Assembly: GCA_964644705.1 (NCBI GenBank)
Contig: CAZXYF010000153.1
Coordinates: forward strand, 1 to 7,416
Length of the DNA: 7,416 nt
Direction of reading: 5' to 3'
From: CAZXYF01 sp964644705
GTDB taxonomy: Bacteria > Planctomycetota > Brocadiia > SM23-32
The position numbers and the translations under genes are program-made. The notes under the pieces are model-generated. The model was not told the DNA's origin. It was given only the letters and a program-made list of their open reading frames with translations, and did not search any database. The stretch's first letter is position 1; each line of letters opens with the position of its first letter. Of the stretch, positions 1 through 5,412 are shown piece by piece.

Positions 1-73
1 ACAAGCCCGGCAAGTAGGGCATCACAAAACGCACGTGGTTCACCGAAACCTTACCGGACTGGTGTTTGCGCAT
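1..73 (-). CDS. Possible 5' part of a divergent unidentified gene (partial, uncertain)
   Basis: A reading frame on the minus strand begins with ATG at 73 (an in-frame GTG at 43 is an alternative) and stays open to the window edge, giving 24 residues that end MPYLPGL. Third codon positions are mostly G or C, as in the neighbouring genes. AAGG sits 5 bases before the GTG, but the ATG has no clear ribosome binding site. The plus strand of the same stretch has stops at 15-17 (frame 3, could be the tail of an upstream gene) and 83-85 (frame 2). I do not recognise the peptide. It is too short to be sure that it is a gene at all. Confidence 0.2.
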   Translation of the reverse strand, partial: MRKHQSGKVSVNHVRFVMPYLPGL

Positions 74-127
74 CAGGAGTTCTGATCATCGTTCTTCTCG
101 TTCAAACGACACGCTTCTGGACACAGA

Positions 128-769
128 ATGACCGAGAGACTCTATCCAATTTACGCCGACCTGTCCGGACGCTCCGTCCTCGTCGTGGGCGGCGGCAGCG
201 TCGCTGCCCGGAAGGTGCGGCGGCTGCTTGAATGCGGGGCTGACGTCACGGTTGTGAGCCGGGAAACATGCGATGCTCTGAATGATTTAAACACCGACAA
301 CAACCTGCACATCATCCACCGGAGTTATCGTGACGGTGACGCCGAGGGCCGGTGGCTGGTGGTGGCAGCCACCGACTCTGAAGGCGTCAACCGACGCGTC
401 TCCCGTCAGGCCGAAGAGCGTAACATATTCTGCAACGTGGTGGATGTGCCGCAGTTGTGCTCCTTTCACGTGCCCGCCGTTGTCCGGCGGGGCCTCCTTC
501 AACTGGCCATCTCCACCGGCGGGGCGAGTCCGGCTATGGCGCGGCGATTGCGCATTGAGCTGGAGGAACAATTCGGCCCGGCATACGCGCACCTGCTCGA
601 TGGTATGCAACGGCTGCGCGACCACGTGCAGTCCACCTACCCCGACCAGCCCGACAAACGACGCGAGGTGTTTGAATCCTTTCTGGACTCCCCCGCCCCC
701 GGACTCCTGTTGAATGAAAACGACGAAGAAGCCTTTGAGGAAGAATTGGAACAATGGATCTCCTGCTGA
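128..769 (+). CDS. Precorrin-2 dehydrogenase / sirohydrochlorin ferrochelatase (CysG N-terminal / MET8 type)
   Basis: This 213-residue protein matches the N-terminal half of CysG and yeast Met8p. That family oxidises precorrin-2 to sirohydrochlorin with NAD+ and then inserts Fe2+ to make siroheme. Residues 4-45 form the Rossmann start, with LYPIYADLSG, then VLVVGGGSVAARKVRRLLE (glycine-rich NAD loop followed by the ARK signature). Residues 102-143 hold the second signature, CNVVDVPQLCSFHVPA, then RRGLLQLAISTGGASPAMAR; Asp106 lies at the position of the family's catalytic aspartate. The remainder is the helical dimerisation tail, ending in an acidic stretch (NENDEEAFEEELEQ). No uroporphyrinogen-III methyltransferase (CysG C-terminal) domain is present, so this is the single-function form. 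The stop overlaps the hemA start by 16 bases, which indicates co-translation. The Shine-Dalgarno is weak (GGACACAG before ATG). Its position before hemA recalls the siroheme/heme gene pairs of other bacteria. Precorrin-2 would need a separate methyltransferase not seen here. Confidence 0.9.
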   Translation: MTERLYPIYADLSGRSVLVVGGGSVAARKVRRLLECGADVTVVSRETCDALNDLNTDNNLHIIHRSYRDGDAEGRWLVVAATDSEGVNRRVSRQAEERNIFCNVVDVPQLCSFHVPAVVRRGLLQLAISTGGASPAMARRLRIELEEQFGPAYAHLLDGMQRLRDHVQSTYPDQPDKRREVFESFLDSPAPGLLLNENDEEAFEEELEQWISC

Positions 770-2121
770 TTGGCATCAATTACGATACCGCACCGGTTGA
801 AATGCGTGAACATATCGCCCTGCCCGGCGAACTCACAACCGAAATTTTACACGTCATCCGCACGGAGGAGGTCGCCGAGGAAGCACTGGTGCTGGACACC
901 TGCAACCGCACCGAATTCTACCTTGTGCGCCCCGCTCATGATGATCCACTTCCCCATCTGCTCAAACACATCGCCAACATCAAAGACCGACCTGAGGACA
1001 TCACTGCCAGCTATTCCTTTTTCCGGCGGAGTGGCCTGGACGCCGTGCGGCACCTGTTCCGCGTCGCGGCGTCACTTGAATCCCAGATGGTGGGTGAGCA
1101 CGAGATCCTCGGGCAGGTGAAAGATGCGTATCGGGAGGCGCTGGAGACTCGCACGGCTGATTTTTTCCTCAACAAGATGCTGCACCGATCCTTCCGAGCC
1201 GGCAAACGCGTGCGTTCTGAAACGGACCTGTGTGAGGGACCGGCCAGCGTGGCAGGAGCCGCCGTCCAGATGGCGGATACGATCACGGAGGATCTGGAGG
1301 ATCGGACGGTCCTTCTGGTGGGGGCCGGCGAAACGGCCGAAACGGCCGCGCAGTCCCTGCTGAAGGCCGGAGCCGGCCGCATCATAGTGGCCAATCGCAC
1401 CCTCAGCCGGGCCCATGAGCTGTGCCACGCCCTGGCCGTACCCGGCGAATACGACGCCAATGAGCCCGGACCGAGCCCGCACGCCCGAGCCCATGCCCGC
1501 CCGGACTGTCCCCTGGACCATCCCGATGCATGCCCCGCCGAAGCCATCGAACTCGGCGATCTCGCCCAAAATTTTCCACGCGCCGATGTGGTGATCTGTT
1601 CCACCGGAGCATCGGAACCTGTACTGGACGCGTCCCTCACGTCAGAACTGAACAGTCTCCAAAAGTGCCTGTGCATCATCGACATCGCCGTTCCGCGCGA
1701 CGTCGCGCCGGAGCTGGGAGAACTGGAGAACGTGCATCTGCGCAACATCGATGACCTGGAGGGCATCGTGGAAGAGAATTCCAGCCAGCGGCAGTCGGAG
1801 ATCCCTCTGGCCGAGGCGATCGTGGACGAGGAAGTGGATAAGTTTCAGAACTGGCTGGATGCGCTGCAGGTGGTGCCGACAATCAAGCAGCTCAAAAAGC
1901 ATTTCGCCGAAACCCGCCGCGAAGTGCTGGATCAACAACCGGGGGACCTGTCGGACGAGGAGCGGGATCGCCTGCGGGCCTTCGGAGAACGGCTCTGCGG
2001 AAAGATACTTCACGACCCTTTCACCCACCTGCAACGGTCCGCCCGCAACGACACGCGGGGAGAAGTGCTCAAGACGGTGGAGGTGGTGCATCGGATATTT
2101 GATCTGGATGATGTGGAGTAA
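754..2121 (+). CDS. hemA: Glutamyl-tRNA reductase
   Basis: HemA carries out the first committed step of C5-pathway tetrapyrrole synthesis, the NADPH-dependent reduction of glutamyl-tRNA(Glu) to glutamate-1-semialdehyde in the cytoplasm. The N-terminus (MDLLLIGINYDTAPVEMRE) is canonical except that Tyr10 replaces the usual His of GxNHxxAPVxxRE. The catalytic Cys50 lies in LDTCNRTEFY. Residues 98-127 carry the signature HLFRVAASLESQMVGEHEIL. The NADPH domain begins at 185 with VLLVGAGETAETAA and continues to VANRT (212-216), STGA (283-286) and DIAVPRDV (310-317). The C-terminal dimerisation helices follow. At 455 residues it is longer than the common 415-430. The excess is mostly residues 229-261, a Pro/His/Cys-rich insertion after VANRT. 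The ATG lies 16 bases inside the upstream gene, so translation is probably coupled; GGA stands 5 bases before the ATG. Downstream is a convergent nucleotidyltransferase gene, not the common hemC/hemD. Confidence 0.96.
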   Translation: MDLLLIGINYDTAPVEMREHIALPGELTTEILHVIRTEEVAEEALVLDTCNRTEFYLVRPAHDDPLPHLLKHIANIKDRPEDITASYSFFRRSGLDAVRHLFRVAASLESQMVGEHEILGQVKDAYREALETRTADFFLNKMLHRSFRAGKRVRSETDLCEGPASVAGAAVQMADTITEDLEDRTVLLVGAGETAETAAQSLLKAGAGRIIVANRTLSRAHELCHALAVPGEYDANEPGPSPHARAHARPDCPLDHPDACPAEAIELGDLAQNFPRADVVICSTGASEPVLDASLTSELNSLQKCLCIIDIAVPRDVAPELGELENVHLRNIDDLEGIVEENSSQRQSEIPLAEAIVDEEVDKFQNWLDALQVVPTIKQLKKHFAETRREVLDQQPGDLSDEERDRLRAFGERLCGKILHDPFTHLQRSARNDTRGEVLKTVEVVHRIFDLDDVE

Positions 2122-2213
2122 ACAGCCGCGCACTGCACACATTCAGGCAACACCTCTTTCATCTGAAATGACGCGACATTTGTAAGTATTAGGTGAACCA
2201 GGTCAGTTTTTTG

Positions 2214-2247
2214 ATAATACCCCGTGCCTTGCGCCGGGGATCATTAT
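2214..2247 (+). terminator. Possible weak terminator hairpin after hemA
   Basis: CCCCG (2220-2224) pairs with CGGGG (2235-2239) around a 10-base loop. An outer ATAAT (2214-2218) pairs with ATTAT (2243-2247) across a small internal asymmetry. It lies about 93 bases past the hemA stop, in the gap between convergent genes. The following bases on the plus strand are only mildly T-rich and there is no clean U-tract; on the minus strand the hairpin is followed by A residues. Structure is seen; function as a terminator is inference. Confidence 0.25.
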
Positions 2248-2343
2248 GTTTCCCCCTACACGAAGGTTCCAACGCAAAGAGGGAAATCGCCGCCGTTCGC
2301 CCGGGGACAATCTTTCGGCAAAACTTCCTGGCAACCATCCCGT

Positions 2344-3165
2344 TCAAAACCCCGCCGAAACCCCATCCAGCATCTCCCGCACCGCCACGATATCATCCCG
2401 ACCGGTCATATCCACCACCCCACCGGTGCATCGTTTCACCTGGATCGGGTGTTTCTGTGCCAGCTGCAACACCGCCGTCGTCAGTTCCAGTTCTCCGCGT
2501 TCTTCATCCGGCTCGATACTGTTGCAGGCGGGAAAGATCGCCGGGGTGAATCGGTAGAGATTCATGCTCATCCACAGGTGACTGTCGCGTTCATACTGCT
2601 GGGGATTCTCCGGTTTCTCCACAATTTCCTGTAGATGCCCCTTCTCATCCGCCACGACAACGGCAAATCGCCTGACCCGTTCCTCGCCGAAATTACTCCC
2701 CTCAAGCAGGGCGTCCCGGTCAAACGCCATCACGCAGGAACCATGCGATGTGTCCCGCACCAGATCCTCCAGAGCACCGTCCGGATAGATGTTGTCGCAA
2801 TTCGACATGATGAACGATTCCCCCGCCACAAACTCCCGGGCACACATCAGGGCATCCGCCGTACCGCGGGGTTCCTCCTGCACCGCCCAGGTCACCTTTT
2901 TACCGCTCCGCGCGGCGGCATCGTTGATGTAGTTCTGCAGTTCGCCGCTGTTGGGTGGCACCACCAGACATATCGCTTCAACACCCGCCCGAAAGATACT
3001 TCCCAGAACGTAATCGAGAAAAGGCCGTCCGTTGATGGGAATCAACCCCTTTAACCCCTTACTCGCCAGTTCCGCAGTATGATCATCCAGTTCCGTTGCG
3101 TTATCGGAGGGCGCCTGCATGCGCGTGCCCATACCGCCGGCAAGAATAACTGCTTTTTTGATCAT
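2344..3165 (-). CDS. Sugar-phosphate nucleotidyltransferase family protein
   Basis: This 273-residue protein belongs to the NTP_transferase (GT-A-like) family, which includes glucose-1-phosphate thymidylyl- and uridylyltransferases that make NDP-sugars from a sugar-1-phosphate and an NTP. Residues 4-15 give the nucleotide-binding loop AVILAGGMGTRM. Lys39 in KGLKGLIPINGRPFLDYVL occupies the position of the signature lysine, followed by QEEPRGTADAL (97-107), the metal-binding-type acidic motif NCDNIYPDG (122-130), IVEKPENP (181-188) and MNLYRF (201-206). An insertion of about 20 residues separates the glycine loop from Lys39; ordinary RmlA-type enzymes have fewer than ten there. The C-terminus lacks a left-handed beta-helix acyltransferase domain. 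I chose ATG at 3165 over the adjacent TTG at 3168 because GGAG lies 8 bases before it. The gene stands alone and is convergent with hemA, with no sugar-pathway neighbour, so substrate and nucleotide cannot be named. Confidence 0.8.
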   Translation of the reverse strand: MIKKAVILAGGMGTRMQAPSDNATELDDHTAELASKGLKGLIPINGRPFLDYVLGSIFRAGVEAICLVVPPNSGELQNYINDAAARSGKKVTWAVQEEPRGTADALMCAREFVAGESFIMSNCDNIYPDGALEDLVRDTSHGSCVMAFDRDALLEGSNFGEERVRRFAVVVADEKGHLQEIVEKPENPQQYERDSHLWMSMNLYRFTPAIFPACNSIEPDEERGELELTTAVLQLAQKHPIQVKRCTGGVVDMTGRDDIVAVREMLDGVSAGF

Positions 3166-3168
3166 CAA

Positions 3169-3394
3169 CCGGTCTCCGCTGAATCGAAAACACTAACTTC
3201 CCCAACATCCGTGAATTAACGGCTTAAACCCCGACCATACTCAGACAAGACTGGAGAATAATGCGGGCGAGAAAGCAGATTGAAACCTGCTAAACAGTCA
3301 TTGCAGAAAGATAGAACGGACGACCTCCTGCATCAACCTTAAACTCCGAAAAAACGGCCTACTACGGGGTTTGAACAAATACTCTACTGACAGC
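3169..3394. other. Intergenic region between the nucleotidyltransferase and vapC
   Basis: This 226-base gap carries the leader of the minus-strand nucleotidyltransferase and the trailer of vapC. It contains a 14-base near-palindrome (3209-3222, CCGTGAATTAACGG, 12 of 14 positions symmetric) about 45 bases before the nucleotidyltransferase ATG. It also holds a 5-bp hairpin AGCAG/CTGCT (3274-3278/3287-3291) without a proper U-tract. I found no convincing sigma-70 promoter on the minus strand, and no open reading frame that looks coding. Confidence 0.4.
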
Positions 3395-3766
3395 TTACGC
3401 ATGAATTAGCACCTGTTCGAAATGTGAGTCGCAATGTTCTATTTGTATCCCATGCGTGAGTGCACATGCCACGATTAATAAATCCGTTGCAGGCACGGTA
3501 CATCCCGAAGTCCGACATTTTCTGGCCAATTCACAAGCCGTCTCCCAAGTTTCAGCTGTCGTTTTCACCGTAGGAATGGTCTGCTGTATCTCCCGAAGTC
3601 GATTCTTTTCCTTTTGTCCTTGAGCTCCATTCCACAGTTCAAGCCAGATGAGATGACACGCCACTGCTTCGCCGTCCATCAATAACTGGTTAACTCGCTC
3701 ACGTACCTCTTCTTTCCCCCTTTTTCGCAAAGCCTCTATCCAGCTGGATGTGTCAATCAAGACCAT
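3395..3766 (-). CDS. vapC: VapC-family PIN-domain ribonuclease toxin
   Basis: This 123-residue PIN-domain protein is the toxin of a type II toxin-antitoxin pair; VapC toxins are Mg2+-dependent endoribonucleases, often acting on tRNA or rRNA. The four conserved acidic positions are visible: Asp5 in MVLIDTSSWIEAL, Glu43 in LIWLELWNG, Asp95 in VPATDLLIVACA and Asp113 in HCDSHFEQVL. The length fits the family (about 120-140). A longer upstream-extended frame exists but would overlap the antitoxin gene; ATG at 3766 is preferred because the protein then begins exactly with the PIN strand and AAGGA lies 8 bases upstream. One base separates the antitoxin stop from this ATG, so translation is coupled. 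GC content is lower than in hemA or hemB. All catalytic residues are present, so the toxin looks intact. The RNA target cannot be read from sequence. Confidence 0.9.
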   Translation of the reverse strand: MVLIDTSSWIEALRKRGKEEVRERVNQLLMDGEAVACHLIWLELWNGAQGQKEKNRLREIQQTIPTVKTTAETWETACELARKCRTSGCTVPATDLLIVACALTHGIQIEHCDSHFEQVLIHA

Positions 3767-3767
3767 T

Positions 3768-3971
3768 TTACTGATCCTTACGCATTGCTTTGAGCTCATC
3801 CGGAGACATGAAGTCCTCGAAGGTACCCAAATAATCGGTAAGTTTCCCCATGCGTTTACGACGATTATATTCCTCAATCGCAGTAAGTACCGCCTTTTTA
3901 TGCGTTTTCGCGTGAGTGTTACGGAGCAATTCTTCCAGTTGATCATCCGGGACATCTATTTTTGTTTTCAT
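3768..3971 (-). CDS. vapB: VapB-type antitoxin (ribbon-helix-helix)
   Basis: This 67-residue protein precedes vapC by one base and is its expected antitoxin. The first half has the ribbon-helix-helix pattern: strand MKTKIDVP, helix DDQLEELLRNTHA (residues 9-21), a turn, then helix KTHKKAVLTAIEEYNRRKR (22-40). This is the layout of short VapB proteins that start MKT-x-(I/L)-D-(I/V)-P. The tail (41-67, with TDYLGTFEDF and MSPDELKAMR) would wrap the toxin and block its active site. A start at 3971 is preferred to the upstream ATG at 4007 because homologous antitoxins begin with this strand; AGGGA and AAGGA lie just upstream. RHH antitoxins normally repress their own operon by binding palindromes. 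A perfect 14-bp palindrome lies 84 bases upstream (4055-4068). Confidence 0.85.
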   Translation of the reverse strand: MKTKIDVPDDQLEELLRNTHAKTHKKAVLTAIEEYNRRKRMGKLTDYLGTFEDFMSPDELKAMRKDQ

Positions 3972-4054
3972 CGTCCTTTTTCCCTTATAAAAACGTGTCA
4001 GAGTCACCGATTTGCACGCGAGTGGGTAAAAACCTCCACACCACCCAGAGAAAT

Positions 4055-4068
4055 ACTACGCGCGTAGT
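4055..4068. promoter_or_regulatory. Perfect 14-bp palindrome, candidate VapB operator
   Basis: ACTACGCGCGTAGT is exactly self-complementary over 14 bases. It stands between the possible vapBC promoter and the vapB start. Ribbon-helix-helix antitoxins bind such palindromes to autoregulate. Assignment as the operator rests on position and symmetry only. Confidence 0.4.
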
Positions 4069-4098
4069 CTTCTATCCCACGAATCCCAATCCTGTATT

Positions 4099-4127
4099 AG
4101 TATGTCGTATTCTCCACACTGTAACAA
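4099..4127 (-). promoter_or_regulatory. Possible vapBC promoter
   Basis: Read on the minus strand, TTGTTA (4127-4122) and CATACT (4104-4099) are separated by 17 bases, four of six matches each to the sigma-70 consensus. Transcription would start near 4092 and pass through the 14-bp palindrome. The fit is modest, and an AT-rich TATAAG nearer vapB has no matching -35 element. Confidence 0.3.
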
Positions 4128-4279
4128 GGGCAATTCTCACGTTGGTGACCAACAATAACCGAAACAGGTAATGGCATTTCTCATCAAATGGCCGCCCTCA
4201 CGAGCGCAAACACATTATCCTGATCCAATAACAATTCGCTCTCCCCTTCGTAATCAGAAGTTTCACAACCAAAAACCAT

Positions 4280-4308
4280 CTGACAAAAAACTTTCAACTG
4301 CCTATACT
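4280..4308 (+). promoter_or_regulatory. Sigma-70-type promoter of hemB
   Basis: CTGACA (4280-4285) and TATACT (4303-4308) are separated by an ideal 17-base spacer, with five of six consensus matches in each box. Transcription would begin around 4315, giving a leader of about 33 bases. A GGGAG ribosome binding site (4337-4341) lies 6 bases before the hemB ATG. Confidence 0.75.
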
Positions 4309-4347
4309 GAATGATGCGATCAGTTTGGACCTTTTTGGGAGAGTGCT

Positions 4348-5313
4348 ATGTATCCAGACATCCGCATGCGACGCGTTCGGCGCACGGAGGGGCTCCGGGC
4401 GCTGGCTCAGGAAACGAATCTGTCCTCCGACGACCTCATTCAGCCCCTGTTTGCTATGTCCGGTGACGCGGAAAAAGAGGAAATCCCGTCGCTACCGGGC
4501 GTTCATCGCTATTCCACCGACCTGCTCCAGGAAAGGGTGAGCGAGCTTTCTGTACCCGCGGTGCTGCTGTTCGGGGTGCCCGATGATTCGCAGAAAGATG
4601 AGCGAGGATCGGCCGCTCTCGACCCCGAGGGCATCGTTCCGGAGGCGGTCCAGATGATCAAGGATGAACGCCCCGATCTGGTGATCATCACCGACGTCTG
4701 CCTGTGCGCCTACACCACCCACGGCCACTGCGGGATGGTCACCGACGACGGAGAAATAAACAACGACGAGACCATCCCCCTGATCGCCCGCATGGCTGAA
4801 GTGCACGCGGACGCCGGAGCTGACATGGTTGCTCCCTCGGGCATGATGGACGGGCAGGTGACGGGCATCCGTGACCACCTTGATTCCGCGGGATTTAAGT
4901 CGGTCTCCGTGATGTCCTACGCCGCCAAATTCGCCTCGTCGTTCTACGGCCCGTTCCGCGACGTGGCCCACTCCGCGCCCAGTTTTGGCGATCGGCAGAG
5001 CTACCAGTTGCCGTGCGCCAATCGCCAGGAGGGTATCCGTGATGCTCTGCTGGACGAACGGGAGGGGGCGGACTGGTTGATGGTCAAACCCGCCATGCCC
5101 TATCTCGACGTCCTGCAGGAGCTGCGACAGGAGACACGTCTGCCCATCGCCGCTTACCAGGTCAGCGGAGAGTACGCCATGATAAAATCGGCAGCGGAAA
5201 AGGGCCGAATCGATGAAAAGCAGGTGGCTCACGAATCCCTGCTATCGATCAAACGCGCCGGAGCCGACGCCATCATCACATACTTTGCCGATGAGATGGC
5301 TGAGGAGCTGTAA
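4348..5313 (+). CDS. hemB: Porphobilinogen synthase (delta-aminolevulinic acid dehydratase)
   Basis: HemB condenses two 5-aminolevulinate molecules to porphobilinogen, the pyrrole building block of heme, siroheme and cobalamin, in the cytoplasm. The 321-residue length and TIM-barrel motifs are typical. DVCLCAYTTHGHCG (117-129 region) provides the three-cysteine zinc site, Cys118, Cys120 and Cys128, so this is the zinc-dependent type rather than the Asp-rich Mg-only type. The two Schiff-base lysines are Lys194 in SYAAKFASSFYGPFR and Lys247 in MVKPAMPYLD. Other family motifs are MVAPSGMMDGQV (160-171), YQLPCANRQE (219-228) and YQVSGEYAMIK (270-280). It has its own promoter just upstream and a good GGGAG ribosome binding site. 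It is separated from hemA by about 2.2 kb of minus-strand genes. No residue loss is seen. Confidence 0.97.
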   Translation: MYPDIRMRRVRRTEGLRALAQETNLSSDDLIQPLFAMSGDAEKEEIPSLPGVHRYSTDLLQERVSELSVPAVLLFGVPDDSQKDERGSAALDPEGIVPEAVQMIKDERPDLVIITDVCLCAYTTHGHCGMVTDDGEINNDETIPLIARMAEVHADAGADMVAPSGMMDGQVTGIRDHLDSAGFKSVSVMSYAAKFASSFYGPFRDVAHSAPSFGDRQSYQLPCANRQEGIRDALLDEREGADWLMVKPAMPYLDVLQELRQETRLPIAAYQVSGEYAMIKSAAEKGRIDEKQVAHESLLSIKRAGADAIITYFADEMAEEL

Positions 5314-5340
5314 GCCAGGCGGGCAAGCGCTACATCAATC

Positions 5341-5376
5341 TTTGTCTTTACCATTGTCTTCGCCTTCGTCTGCCGT
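5341..5376 (+). repeat. Three-unit 12-base repeat (half-element)
   Basis: Three consecutive 12-base units follow hemB: TTTGTCTTTACC, ATTGTCTTCGCC and TTCGTCTGCCGT. The last two units plus one base (5353-5377) match 22 of 25 bases of the reverse complement of 7349-7373. The units are entirely intergenic and pyrimidine-rich on this strand, and no inverted partner arm is present here. Confidence 0.7.
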
Positions 5377-5412
5377 TCAACCTCTTCTCCACCAGTTCCG
5401 GGATATCGCACT

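Larger units (their letters stand above)
3972..4347. other. Divergent intergenic region between vapB and hemB
   Basis: This 376-base region is AT-richer than the flanking genes and has no convincing gene. It holds the vapB leader, the perfect palindrome at 4055-4068, three ATCCC-type short direct repeats (4074, 4083, 4089), a possible minus-strand promoter (4099-4127), a 6-1-6 inverted repeat GTTGGT-G-ACCAAC (4141-4153), and the hemB promoter (4280-4308). A 69-codon plus-strand frame (3962-4171) runs through it. It has no ribosome binding site and atypical composition, so it is not called. Confidence 0.6.

Noticed and set aside
72..86. Hairpin ATCAG-GAGTT-CTGAT before the first complete gene.
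   Set aside because: Five base pairs with a mixed pyrimidine tail; too weak to call a terminator or attenuator.
2192..2206. GGTGAACCAGGTCAG resembles the 5' strand before the apical loop of the small bacterial SRP RNA.
   Set aside because: The expected GGAAGG loop and AGCAGCC partner strand do not follow; a run of T does instead. At most a remnant, more likely chance.
2193..2634. Plus-strand open frames opposite the end of the nucleotidyltransferase.
   Set aside because: They are antisense shadows: the minus-strand frame has clear family motifs, and these have none.
3274..3291. Small hairpin AGCAG/CTGCT as a vapBC terminator.
   Set aside because: Only five pairs, no proper U-tract on either strand, and about 100 bases beyond the vapC stop.
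3767..3955. Upstream extension of the vapC frame to 3955.
   Set aside because: It would overlap nearly all of vapB in another frame; the PIN domain begins right at the ATG at 3766, which has its own AAGGA site.
3962..4171. Plus-strand open frame of 69 codons opposite the vapB leader.
   Set aside because: No ribosome binding site, composition unlike the real genes, and it overlaps the antitoxin start and the palindrome.
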